A stretch of 64,000 nucleotides of DNA, taken from positions 1,178,001 through 1,242,000 of the forward strand of contig NZ_OESS01000001.1 of NCBI RefSeq assembly GCF_900240285.1, read 5' to 3'. The notes beneath the pieces are model-generated. The model worked only from the letters and a program-made list of their open reading frames with translations. It was not told the origin of the DNA and ran no database searches. Below, one piece after another: positions 33,446-41,790 of the stretch. The first letter of the stretch is position 1. Each line of letters begins with the position of its first letter. This stretch comes from Halobacillus sp. Marseille-P3879 (GTDB lineage Bacteria > Bacillota > Bacilli > Bacillales > Halobacillaceae). The position numbers and the translations under genes are program-made.

Positions 33446-34999
33446 ATGAAGGAATTTGATGTCATTATTGTTGGCAGCGGGATTGCTGCATTGCAGCTTG
33501 CAGTTCATCTTCCCACACATTTAAATGTGATTATTCTCACAAAGTCTGATATGAAAGATAGTAATTCTTCTTTAGCTCAAGGAGGTATAGCAGCCGCAGT
33601 AGATTCCAATGATCACCCTGGTTTTCATTATGCGGATACAATTGAAGCAGGAAGGAAAATCAACTACAAACCAGTTGTTCGAAGTATTACGAAAGAAGCT
33701 GGAAATATGGTGCAGGAGCTTACGAAGTTCAACTGCAAATTTGATGTTGATATAAACAACAAACTGCAGCTTGGAAAGGAAGGAGCTCACAGTCATGCCA
33801 GAATTGTTCATGGGGGAGGCGATCGGACAGGTGAAGTCATTGTTGATTGTTTAATTAAGAGGCTGAAATCTAATGTTTCCATAGTAGAAAATGAACAAGT
33901 TCGTGAACTGCTTGTCAACAAGGAAGGTCGTTGTTTTGGTGTGAAATCTTTCGGAGGTAAAGAAAAAATACATACTTTCGTTGCTTCTCATGTCGTATTG
34001 GCTTCAGGAGGGGCTGGTCAGTTATACCGTTTTACTTCCAACTCGCAGCAGGCTACAGGAGAAGGGATCGCATTGGCATATTGGGCAGGAGCAAAGATAA
34101 AGGATATGGAGTTTGTTCAATTTCATCCTACCCTTCTTTACTGCAATGGACAGACTAAAGGACTTGTTTCGGAAGCTGTCCGGGGTGAAGGCGGAAAGCT
34201 TGTAGATGATGATAATAATAACACTATGGAAGGGATTCACCCATTAGGGGACTTGGCTCCCCGTCATATAACAGCACAATCTATTTATCACTCATTAAAA
34301 AAAGGGAAACGTGTCTTTCTGGATGTTCGCTCCATTGCTCGCTTCGAACAGCGTTTTCCGACAGTCGCTCAATTGTGTCGCCGTAATGGAGTCCATCAAA
34401 AAATTCCCGTTGCTCCAGGATGCCATTTTATTATGGGAGGGATAGAGACAGATCATTTCGGCAGAACAAATGTACCTGGGCTGTATGCTATTGGTGAAAC
34501 AGCTTGTACAGGGCTCCATGGGGCTAATCGTCTGGCTAGTAACTCTTTACTTGAAGCTTTAGTTTGTGGAAAACAACTTGCCGAATATATAGAGGCCCAA
34601 CCATCTTCCCCTAAGGCAAATAAAGTTTCAGCAGGTAAAGCTGAACAAGATAAATCAAACCTTTTTTTACCGGGTATTACAGACATTCAATATCAAATGA
34701 TGGAGAATGCAGGTATTGTTCGGTCTGAAGAATCGTTGCGTCACCTATTAAGCTGGATAGAATCTTTTAGGCTTGAGAAATGGGTGGAAGTGGACTTCGC
34801 CCGGCTTACGAAAAGTCAATGGACAATTATCGCGATGCTTCAAACCAGCTATTTAATTGCCGAGGCTGCTTTAACGCGTACCGAAAGCAGAGGGGGGCAT
34901 TATAGAAGTGATTTTCCGTTTGAATCAGAGGAATGGCTAGACCACCATATTATTCAAACAAAAGAAACGAGGGAGAATTATGAATCAGTTAAAGCTTAA
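33446..34999 (+). CDS. nadB: L-aspartate oxidase
   Basis: A 517-residue flavoenzyme that converts L-aspartate to iminoaspartate, the first step of NAD synthesis from aspartate. It has the N-terminal FAD motif IIVGSGIAALQLAVHL, the SSLAQGGIAAA segment, the substrate motif ARIVHGGGDRTGE and the GANRLASNSLLEALV region near the FAD pocket. Length is normal. RBS AAAAGGTGGA. It overlaps nadC by 20 bases. Confidence 0.93.
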   Translation: MKEFDVIIVGSGIAALQLAVHLPTHLNVIILTKSDMKDSNSSLAQGGIAAAVDSNDHPGFHYADTIEAGRKINYKPVVRSITKEAGNMVQELTKFNCKFDVDINNKLQLGKEGAHSHARIVHGGGDRTGEVIVDCLIKRLKSNVSIVENEQVRELLVNKEGRCFGVKSFGGKEKIHTFVASHVVLASGGAGQLYRFTSNSQQATGEGIALAYWAGAKIKDMEFVQFHPTLLYCNGQTKGLVSEAVRGEGGKLVDDDNNNTMEGIHPLGDLAPRHITAQSIYHSLKKGKRVFLDVRSIARFEQRFPTVAQLCRRNGVHQKIPVAPGCHFIMGGIETDHFGRTNVPGLYAIGETACTGLHGANRLASNSLLEALVCGKQLAEYIEAQPSSPKANKVSAGKAEQDKSNLFLPGITDIQYQMMENAGIVRSEESLRHLLSWIESFRLEKWVEVDFARLTKSQWTIIAMLQTSYLIAEAALTRTESRGGHYRSDFPFESEEWLDHHIIQTKETRENYESVKA

Positions 35000-35873
35000 G
35001 CAATCCCTTGAACTGTTTTTTATAGAGGATATAGGGGACGGGGATATAACAAGTGACTTCTTATTTAAAAACGTTGAGTCCGAAGGAGAGTTTCTAGTTA
35101 AGCAGCCCGGAGTATTTTGTGGCGGGGACGTTATTACAGCAGGATACCAACTCCTGGATCAGTCAGTAGAAGTTAAACTCTTGAAAAAAGATGGTGAACC
35201 AGTCGTTCCCGGGGAAATTATCGCCCATGTAAAAGGAAAGCAGTCCAGCTTGCTAAAAGGCGAAAGGGTGATATTAAATCTGATTCAGCGTATGAGTGGA
35301 ATTGCCACTTTAACTGCCCGTGCTGTAAATAATCTGCAAAGCCCCCATACAAGAATATGTGATACACGTAAAACCACCCCCGGACTTAGAATGTTCGAGA
35401 AATATGCGGTCAGAATGGGCGGGGGGTTTAATCACAGGAACGGACTGTATGATGCGGTGATGATTAAAGATAATCATATTGCGTGTACTGGATCCATTAC
35501 TGAGGCTGTGGAGCAGCTGCGAAATGGGTTGGGACATATGGTGAAGATTGAGGTGGAAACTGAGAATGAAGCTCAGGTAAGAGAGGCGGTGTCAGCAGGT
35601 GTGGATTGCATTATGTTTGATAACCGAAACGTAGATGAGATAAAGAGATTTATTGAATTAATACCTTCTCCTATTACAACTGAAGCATCAGGGGGAATTA
35701 GTATAGACGACCTTTCGGCTTACAGGTCTTGCGGAATTGACTACATTTCTTTAGGCTGTTTAACTCATTCAGTTGAATCTTTGGATATTAGTTTAAACAC
35801 CATCAATAAAAAAGGAGGAATGGAAAGTGAACATTTTTCAAACTATGGAGGCTTCAACACCAACATTACCTAA
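34980..35873 (+). CDS. nadC: Nicotinate-nucleotide pyrophosphorylase (carboxylating)
   Basis: A quinolinate phosphoribosyltransferase of 297 residues that makes nicotinate mononucleotide from quinolinate and PRPP. Motifs include [12 protein letters not shown] at the N-terminus, [23 protein letters not shown] and [14 protein letters not shown] 34980 lies inside the nadB end with GAGGGAG upstream. Its 3-prime end overlaps the nadA start by 47 bases; the last 15 or so residues ([17 protein letters not shown]) are a non-conserved tail created by that overlap. Confidence 0.92.
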   Translation: MNQLKLKQSLELFFIEDIGDGDITSDFLFKNVESEGEFLVKQPGVFCGGDVITAGYQLLDQSVEVKLLKKDGEPVVPGEIIAHVKGKQSSLLKGERVILNLIQRMSGIATLTARAVNNLQSPHTRICDTRKTTPGLRMFEKYAVRMGGGFNHRNGLYDAVMIKDNHIACTGSITEAVEQLRNGLGHMVKIEVETENEAQVREAVSAGVDCIMFDNRNVDEIKRFIELIPSPITTEASGGISIDDLSAYRSCGIDYISLGCLTHSVESLDISLNTINKKGGMESEHFSNYGGFNTNIT

Positions 35874-36933
35874 AAAATACAAGCAGATGAATGCAGATGA
35901 ACTTACATACCGCATACGTAATATTAAAGAAGCGATGGGAGGTAAGTTATTTCTGCCGGGGCACCATTATCAAAAAGATGAAGTCATTTCATTTGCGGAT
36001 GTACGTGGAGATTCTTTGAAGCTTGCTCAAATGTCTGCCAGCCAACAAGAAGCTGAGGCTATAGTTTTTTGCGGGGTTCATTTTATGGCTGAGACAGCAG
36101 ATATCTTAACGAGAGAAGACCAAGAAGTATACCTCCCGGACATGCGTGCAGGCTGTTCGATGGCTGATATGGCAGACTTTGCTCAGACTGAAAAGGCTTG
36201 GGAAAAGTTAATGAGTAAATTTAACGATACAATCGTTCCATTAACGTATGTTAACTCTACAGCGGCTATAAAGGCATTTGTAGGGAAACATGGTGGAGCC
36301 ACTGTTACTTCTTCCAATGCTGAGAAAATGATGAAGTGGGCATTTAACCATAAAGAAAGAATTTTATTTTTACCGGATCAGCATCTCGGACGAAATACAG
36401 CCTATAAGCTAGGCATTCCATTAAAAGAAATGGCCGTATGGGATCCAATAAAGGAAGAACTAGTGTATGAAGGAGATGTGAATGATATAAAGGTGATCTT
36501 ATGGAAAGGTCATTGTTCTGTGCACGAGAATTTCACTGTAGCAAACATTCATCAAGTTCGAAAAAAGCATCCTTCTATGAAAGTAATTGTGCATCCTGAG
36601 TGTCGAAGAGAGGTCGTTAAACTTTCTGATGAAGCCGGATCCACGAACTACATCATTGATACTATTGCTCAATCTTCTCCAGGAAGCTCCTGGGCAATTG
36701 GGACAGAAATGAATTTGGTGAACAGGATAATCCGCCAGCACCCGGACCAGCACATCATATCCTTAAATCCTAATATGTGTCCATGTCTGACGATGAATCG
36801 GATTGACCTCCCCCACTTAACATGGTCTCTTGAATCTATAGCAGAAGGAAAGCCGGTTAATCGAATTCAAGTGGATAAAGGTACAGCCCACGATGCCAAT
36901 AAGGCACTTAAACGGATGCTGTATAATGCTTAA
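35827..36933 (+). CDS. nadA: Quinolinate synthase
   Basis: A 4Fe-4S enzyme of 368 residues that condenses iminoaspartate and dihydroxyacetone phosphate to quinolinate. The three cluster Cys appear as [18 protein letters not shown] and CPCLTMNRI. The start is GTG 35827 with AAAGGAGG 8 bases upstream, inside nadC. It is the Bacillus long form, with [13 protein letters not shown]. No strong terminator follows. Confidence 0.93.
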   Translation: MNIFQTMEASTPTLPKKYKQMNADELTYRIRNIKEAMGGKLFLPGHHYQKDEVISFADVRGDSLKLAQMSASQQEAEAIVFCGVHFMAETADILTREDQEVYLPDMRAGCSMADMADFAQTEKAWEKLMSKFNDTIVPLTYVNSTAAIKAFVGKHGGATVTSSNAEKMMKWAFNHKERILFLPDQHLGRNTAYKLGIPLKEMAVWDPIKEELVYEGDVNDIKVILWKGHCSVHENFTVANIHQVRKKHPSMKVIVHPECRREVVKLSDEAGSTNYIIDTIAQSSPGSSWAIGTEMNLVNRIIRQHPDQHIISLNPNMCPCLTMNRIDLPHLTWSLESIAEGKPVNRIQVDKGTAHDANKALKRMLYNA

Positions 36934-37090
36934 CAGTATGAAATCACACCATTCTACTTTGAACCAATGTAAAGTAACAATATACCGCTGCTCTCACAAA
37001 TAAGGCATTTAGAGGAGATCAGGAAATAAGGGAAGAACACGGATATACTTTTTTCTGATCCCCTTCCTTCCGGATGCTAAGTTAGTAGAG

Positions 37091-37276
37091 TTATTCAACA
37101 GCTGTTTGTCTGCCAATGCCGCCATCTCCAGGATCGTTTGCCTGCAGTTCGACTATATCTCCTAAGCTGCCATCATCCAATGCGTGTTTTGAGGAGAGGA
37201 ATTCCCCCTGTGAAAGAGAAATGGTTAAACAGGCAATAAGTAAAAAATCTCTGCCCCATCTTTTCATATATTTCAC
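37091..37276 (-). CDS. Pre-pro-peptide of the AimR-like receptor (AimP/Phr-like)
   Basis: A 61-residue protein with a basic start (MKYMKRWGRD), a hydrophobic export segment (about 11-24, FLLIACLTISLS) and a short polar, glycine-rich C-terminus (LQANDPGDGGIGRQTAVE). ATG 37276 has a perfect AGGAGGTG 6 bases upstream, and that RBS overlaps the stop codon of the receptor gene before it, so the two are translationally coupled as are receptor-peptide pairs of the RRNPP class. The mature signal is probably cut from the last 15-18 residues; DPGDGG at 48-53 looks a likely core because short peptides with D-P and G-G occur in arbitrium-type systems (from memory). No phosphatase or protease site was tested. 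Confidence 0.7.
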   Translation of the reverse strand: MKYMKRWGRDFLLIACLTISLSQGEFLSSKHALDDGSLGDIVELQANDPGDGGIGRQTAVE

Positions 37277-37279
37277 CTC

Positions 37280-38308
37280 CTACATAAATGATTTCAGTCT
37301 ATTTAAGTAGAATTTGGGAAGCATAGCAAAAAATAAATCGCCATATTCACTTCGAAATCGTTCGTGCGCGTGATCGAGCATTGGAGAATTACCAGTAGCA
37401 AGACCTAAGTAGCTTTCTTGAAAAGGAGTTAATGATTGTAAGGAAGATAAAATTTCAACTGCTCTGTCCTTTTTGTTCTCGGCAAGGGCTATATGGGCTG
37501 TTTCCACAACATCGGGGGTGGAAACGTTAAGCGTTCGTCTATGATAAGCCGCGATAAAAGGGATCGTATTATGCTTTATGCTATTTATTTCGGAGGGGAA
37601 GTCATGTTGTAAAGCAATTTGAAGTGCTTGTTTCGCATGATGCATAGAAAATGGAAAACTTTCAAATACATAAGACTGTGATAAATTATGGTGCATAGAA
37701 CATAATTTTCTCGGAACAAGTACTTTACTGATGTATTTAAAAGCGTATTTTCTAGCTAAAATAAGATTATTCGTCTTCCAGTAATGTTGGAAAGATAATT
37801 CATCAAACCTTAAACTCATGTAATAATAAAATAAAGGTTCTCTCACTTTATGGAGTGTTATGTAACAGGCTTCGGTATACTTATCTAAAACCGTATACCT
37901 CTTTAAATCATAATACATATAAATAAGTAGAAAAAGATGAAAACATTTGAGGGAAGGATGTTCAAACGAGAGAGATTCAAAGGCTTTGAGATCGTCCATA
38001 CTCATTGGCTCTCTTCCTATTTTTAACAAGGTCTCGTACAAGTAAACAGCTTCTAAATGTTGACAGGATGATTGTAGAAGTGTAGTCAGCTCATCTAAAT
38101 AATCGTTCATGTACAAAAATTCGTAACAAGCTAATTGATCATCGATAGAAGTAAATGAGGAGTTAAGGCAGAAGTCTTTAGTAAGCTCAGCAGCAGGCTT
38201 ATTTGAGGTAGTTCGCAGGAAAGAATGGTAATGCTTGTACACTTTAGAGGAATGATGCATTTGCATTTTAATGAGTTGATCAGGTTCAATCAACATATGG
38301 CTGTTCAT
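37280..38308 (-). CDS. AimR-like peptide pheromone receptor 1 (no visible HTH)
   Basis: A 342-residue all-helical TPR-type protein. The block ELTKDFCLNSSFTSIDDQLA (from residue 41) aligns with the YELMKDYCLN region of phage phi3T AimR as I remember it, and the C-terminal segment (ETAHIALAENKKDRAVEILS then YLGLATG and FFAMLPKFYLNRL) matches the AimR end. AimR has about 68 residues, including a DNA-binding helix-turn-helix, before that first motif; here only 43 occur and no helix-turn-helix is visible. It might therefore bind RNA or a protein instead of DNA. It has its own promoter and is followed with overlap by the peptide gene. A 346-residue paralogue lies upstream. Confidence 0.7.
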   Translation of the reverse strand: MNSHMLIEPDQLIKMQMHHSSKVYKHYHSFLRTTSNKPAAELTKDFCLNSSFTSIDDQLACYEFLYMNDYLDELTTLLQSSCQHLEAVYLYETLLKIGREPMSMDDLKAFESLSFEHPSLKCFHLFLLIYMYYDLKRYTVLDKYTEACYITLHKVREPLFYYYMSLRFDELSFQHYWKTNNLILARKYAFKYISKVLVPRKLCSMHHNLSQSYVFESFPFSMHHAKQALQIALQHDFPSEINSIKHNTIPFIAAYHRRTLNVSTPDVVETAHIALAENKKDRAVEILSSLQSLTPFQESYLGLATGNSPMLDHAHERFRSEYGDLFFAMLPKFYLNRLKSFM

Positions 38309-38340
38309 AGTAACACCTCGACTTTCCTATATTTAACATA

Positions 38341-38368
38341 ATTATATACGTTATGCTAAAAAAGTAAA
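38341..38368 (-). promoter_or_regulatory. Candidate promoter of AimR-like receptor 1
   Basis: On the minus strand TTTACT (38363-38368) and TATAAT (38341-38346) are 16 bases apart and about 35 bases before the ATG with GAGGTG RBS. It lies after the repeat, so receptor 1 and its peptide can be expressed without read-through from receptor 2. Confidence 0.6.
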
Positions 38369-38429
38369 TATTTTTTTCAGAACTAACTTAATTATTGTAA
38401 ATTTACAGCTAGTTACTATATACAAGGGG

Positions 38430-38643
38430 TTTAGGACAAAATTGAATAAGCATAAAATAATCCGGACGATATTGTTGAAATCAGTTCGGATTATTTATAG
38501 ATTCTATTATCGCTCCGTCCAAACACTTCACTTTCCTGCGTGATCTTCGACTCGCGCTGTTTCCAGAGAGGTCTTAAGCATTAATCTGCGTTTGATTTTT
38601 ATTGTTCGTTTTTTACTATCACTGCATTGCTTATGTCTCATCC
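38430..38643 (-). repeat. MITE-like dispersed repeat, copy 3 (long form, inverted)
   Basis: Inverted relative to copies 1, 2 and 4. Read on the minus strand it starts GAGACATAAGCAATGCAGTG and ends at CAATTTTGTCC. It shares with copy 2 the blocks AGCGCGAGTC, CACGCAGGAAAG and GTTTGGACGGAGCGAT, and the hairpin AATAATCCGAACTGATT / AATATCGTCCGGATTATT. Its left end supplies the last codons and the TAA stop of AimR-like receptor 2, so it inserted into or at the 3-prime end of that gene. Confidence 0.8.
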
Positions 38644-39671
38644 TCCATATTTATAGTGATTCGATTCAAGTACTCTAAAGGAAGGCGTGCAAAGAAGAAA
38701 TCATTCAGTTCCCATTTAAAGCGGTAATGAGCACGTAGAAGCATGTCTTTATCCAGTCTTGCTGCACCTAAATATGTTTCCTGAAAAGGTGTTAGGTGGT
38801 CAAGGGTACAAAGGATTTCCATTGCGGCTGAATAGTTATTTTCCGCTATAGCTATGTGGGCAGACTCAGTGGGATCCGGGCTGGTAATGTTATCAGTGCG
38901 TCTGTGAAAAGCACATATAAAAGGGATAGTATGATTACGAATAGAAGTCATGGCCGCAGCCAGGTTATTGTTTTCAGCAATGGATAATGCTTTCTTCGCA
39001 TAATCATAAGAAGCTTCAAAGTCATCATATAAATGGCTTAAGGCTAAATGATGGTACATTTTACAAAGTTGAATGGGGGATATGACTTTATTTATAAACT
39101 TGTAAGCATATTTTCTCGCTAATATAGTACGGTTTGTCTTCCAATAATGGTGAAAAGAAACTTCATCAAATCGAAGCTTCATATAATAATGAAATAACGG
39201 TTCATTTACCTTATAAAGAGCTTGCTGACAAAGCTCTATATACTTCTCAAAACCTTCGTACTGTTTAAGGTCATAATAAGCATACACGATAATAAAATAG
39301 TGCAGGCATTGGATAGAGGGATGACGATAGGTAAGAGCTTCCAGCCAACGTAATTCCTCAAAGGTTAGAAGTCTGACCTTACGAGCTATAAGTACATGAT
39401 AAAGAGAGACAGCTTCATATGAATAGTGTGGAGAATGAACTAATGCTTTAAGTTCTTTATGATAATCGTTCATGTATAGAAATTCTAATCTTGCCAGTTG
39501 CTCTTCGATCGACAAAGGAGAGGAGCTTAGGCAATATTCTTGGGTCAATTGGGTTGCTTGTACCTTTGTATATAACTTAAGCAGCTTATGATACTTTTGA
39601 TAGACGCTGGATATTTCCTTCATCTGGATTTCCATGATTGGACTAGGCTCTATTAAGTTTTGACACCCCAT
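38631..39671 (-). CDS. AimR-like peptide pheromone receptor 2 (paralogue)
   Basis: A 346-residue paralogue of receptor 1, alike over its whole length, with QLTQEYCLSSSPLSIEEQLA at residue 41 and DFFFARLPLEYLNRI near the end. ATG 39671 has GGAGG 8 bases upstream (ATG 39692 lacks an RBS). TATAAT at 39704-39709 on the minus strand is a probable -10. Like receptor 1 it has no visible helix-turn-helix. Its last codons and stop come from the repeat, and I see no signal-peptide ORF after it, so it may have lost its cognate peptide or may share that of receptor 1. It lies just downstream of an M4 protease gene. Confidence 0.7.
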   Translation of the reverse strand: MGCQNLIEPSPIMEIQMKEISSVYQKYHKLLKLYTKVQATQLTQEYCLSSSPLSIEEQLARLEFLYMNDYHKELKALVHSPHYSYEAVSLYHVLIARKVRLLTFEELRWLEALTYRHPSIQCLHYFIIVYAYYDLKQYEGFEKYIELCQQALYKVNEPLFHYYMKLRFDEVSFHHYWKTNRTILARKYAYKFINKVISPIQLCKMYHHLALSHLYDDFEASYDYAKKALSIAENNNLAAAMTSIRNHTIPFICAFHRRTDNITSPDPTESAHIAIAENNYSAAMEILCTLDHLTPFQETYLGAARLDKDMLLRAHYRFKWELNDFFFARLPLEYLNRITINMEDET

Positions 39672-39775
39672 TTTATGGTCCTCCAACTTCATAGTTTTAT
39701 AATATTATATACTATTTATTTGGAAAATAAAGTGAAATGCTTAGATTTTGAAGCCTTTCTAAGTATAAAAGAGAA

Positions 39776-39800
39776 GGACGCCAGCAGTAAACTGACGTCC
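39776..39800 (-). terminator. Terminator of the M4 protease gene
   Basis: GGACGCCAG pairs with CTGACGTCC around a 7-base loop; on the minus strand it is followed by TTCTCTTTT. It lies 6 bases past the stop at 39807 and separates the protease from receptor 2. Confidence 0.8.
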
Positions 39801-39806
39801 ATAACC

Positions 39807-41495
39807 TTATTCGGTAATTCCTACTTTGTTTAAACCGTCTTCCGTAGCTGCTGCTTCTTCACTTTCTTCACCGTAAATGTCTTCAGCTGACTGGATTAGT
39901 ACTTCCCTAGCGTGGCTGAAATCAGAATCAGGCGTTAAATAGACACTTAAAGCACGGTAATAGATTTGTCCGAGCTTCTCTTTACCAATTTGTTCACCGG
40001 TTAAATATGCGGCATGATTAATAATAGAAGAATTTATATGAACCCCGCCGTTATCTAAGTCAATGGGCAGGTCATAATATTCATCCATATGAGATGGATA
40101 CATGCCGCTCCCATCCCCGTATGGAACATAGTCTTCACTTACAGGATATTTACCAGGATCACTAAGGCTGCGCAGGGAAGTTCTCCCCGTTTCTATAGCT
40201 TCCTCAGCCATGATGTCTTCTCCAATCTCCCAATCTTCTTCATCTACTAAAGCACCAAAAATATCAGAAAAAGCCTCGTTTAAAGCGCCGGATTGATTAC
40301 GATACTTTAACCCTGCAGTATGAGTTGTAACCCCGTGTGTCATTTCATGGGCTGCAACATCGAGTCCAGCGGATAATGGGATAAAGAACTTGCCGTCTCC
40401 ATCACCGTACGTCATTTGGCTTCCATCCCAAAATGCATTGTTGTAATCTTCCCCATAATGGACATTCGATTCGATTTCCATACCTTCGCCATCGATGGAA
40501 TTGCGGCCGTGTTCTTCTAGAAAGTATTTATACACTTTTTCTGAATTGTAGTGGGCATCTACTGCAGGACGGTCATAGTTATCTTTGAAAGCAGCACGAT
40601 GAGAGTTAAAGATCTCTGCAGACTGCGTTCCCCACTCATTTTTTAAGTCGTAGGTATAAATTCCATCCAGATTTTCATGGGAGTTATCATACAGATAGAA
40701 ATGAGTGCCTTTACTCTTTTCTTTATCATTTTTGTGGGTAATATGTAAGTGACGCTGGCCACCAAGAACCCCTAATCCAACACCTGTAGAGGACTTATAA
40801 TCTTCTGCATGCATAATCGAGTTGTATTGGTCAACGACTTCTCCCGAATGAGCATCTACATATACGAACCAATTCCCCGGTTCTTCTCCTAGAAAATGAA
40901 CGTTTACCTTATATGTCAGATGATTTTTGTTATTAAACGGATAGATAACGAGTTCAGAAGTAGGGGAAGCCTTTAACTGAGCCGGTGCGTTAACCGAATC
41001 TTGTGCGGTCTGCAGACTTTTTTCTTTAGAAATAGTGGGCTCTGTGGAAATGTCTTCATCTTCGACAGATTGATTGAAAAGGCCATTAACAGCTTGAACC
41101 TGGTTATTTTCATCATAATGTACCGTAATTTTATGACCCTCGACAGGAATTTCGTTTTTTTGCTGCTTCATTTCTACGTGAGTCATGCCAAGCTTATCTC
41201 TAGAAATATCGGCTTCGCTCAGGCTTTGTTCGGGAAGGTCTATTTTGTATGTATCTTTATTGTTTTTCAAATGTGCTTTAGCTGAATTTGAATTGGCTGC
41301 TGAAGCTTGAGCTTTTTTACCTTGATTTTCTTTAATGAAAAATGGTTGGTTTTCCTTTGATTGCTCTTGAACTCCTTGAGGTGATTCTGTTTGTGGCTTT
41401 GTACTGACCGCTTCAGTCGGGACGGGGGATATCATTCCAATAAATAATGCAGATGAAAGCACTGCCGCAGGTAAAACGTGTTTTCTCTTCAACAT
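39807..41495 (-). CDS. Secreted M4 neutral metalloprotease (thermolysin/bacillolysin type)
   Basis: A secreted zinc endopeptidase of 562 residues. Signal peptide about 1-28, an FTP-type propeptide (about 60-140), a PepSY domain (about 140-230), then the catalytic domain from about residue 245. The zinc motif HEMTHGVTTH with second part NEAFSDIFG is canonical, and the C-terminal His in VHINSSIINHAAYL is the transition-state residue. Calcium sites and the acidic sequence suit saline growth. In Bacillus the NprR-NprX peptide system controls nprA; the two AimR-like receptors just downstream invite comparison. Confidence 0.9.
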   Translation of the reverse strand: MLKRKHVLPAAVLSSALFIGMISPVPTEAVSTKPQTESPQGVQEQSKENQPFFIKENQGKKAQASAANSNSAKAHLKNNKDTYKIDLPEQSLSEADISRDKLGMTHVEMKQQKNEIPVEGHKITVHYDENNQVQAVNGLFNQSVEDEDISTEPTISKEKSLQTAQDSVNAPAQLKASPTSELVIYPFNNKNHLTYKVNVHFLGEEPGNWFVYVDAHSGEVVDQYNSIMHAEDYKSSTGVGLGVLGGQRHLHITHKNDKEKSKGTHFYLYDNSHENLDGIYTYDLKNEWGTQSAEIFNSHRAAFKDNYDRPAVDAHYNSEKVYKYFLEEHGRNSIDGEGMEIESNVHYGEDYNNAFWDGSQMTYGDGDGKFFIPLSAGLDVAAHEMTHGVTTHTAGLKYRNQSGALNEAFSDIFGALVDEEDWEIGEDIMAEEAIETGRTSLRSLSDPGKYPVSEDYVPYGDGSGMYPSHMDEYYDLPIDLDNGGVHINSSIINHAAYLTGEQIGKEKLGQIYYRALSVYLTPDSDFSHAREVLIQSAEDIYGEESEEAAATEDGLNKVGITE

Positions 41496-41717
41496 TCGAT
41501 TCCTCCTTTATATAATTAGATCCAATTATAGAAAAAAATAGAAAATCACCAAAGAGTCAATAGAAGTATTTTCAATTTTAAGAAATTTGTCATATCTACA
41601 AACTTATGTAACTTTTTCACTAGTTAAAAGCGTTGAAGTTACTAATTTTTTGAAAAGGTTATTGTCAGAATTTAGCCTTAAAGTACTACGCCAATTGATT
41701 AATTTTTACATTGCATG

Positions 41718-41743
41718 GTTTAGTCGAATTTTGCGGGTGGTAT
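41718..41743 (+). promoter_or_regulatory. Candidate sigma-B promoter of the catalase gene
   Basis: GTTTAG and TGGTAT are separated by 14 bases, close to the sigma-B consensus (GTTTAA-N12-15-GGGWAW, 10 of 12). It lies 48 bases before the ATG. KatE-type catalases of Bacillus are sigma-B dependent, which supports the call. Confidence 0.55.
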
Positions 41744-41790
41744 ACAACTATAGTAATAACAGTTTACATACTACACTTAGGAGGGGAAAG

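Noticed and set aside
37000-37090. Possible terminator after the peptide gene or nadA
   Set aside because: GGAGATCAG and CTGATCCCC can pair but the loop is more than 30 bases and only weak T-tracts follow; not convincing.
38309-38430. Search for a second pre-pro-peptide gene after receptor 2
   Set aside because: No ORF with RBS and signal-like sequence was found on the minus strand between the repeat and receptor 1.
41587-41790. A 68-residue N-terminal extension of the catalase
   Set aside because: No RBS, low-complexity hydrophobic codons, and it covers the sigma-B-like promoter; ATG 41791 has a strong RBS and the usual catalase start.
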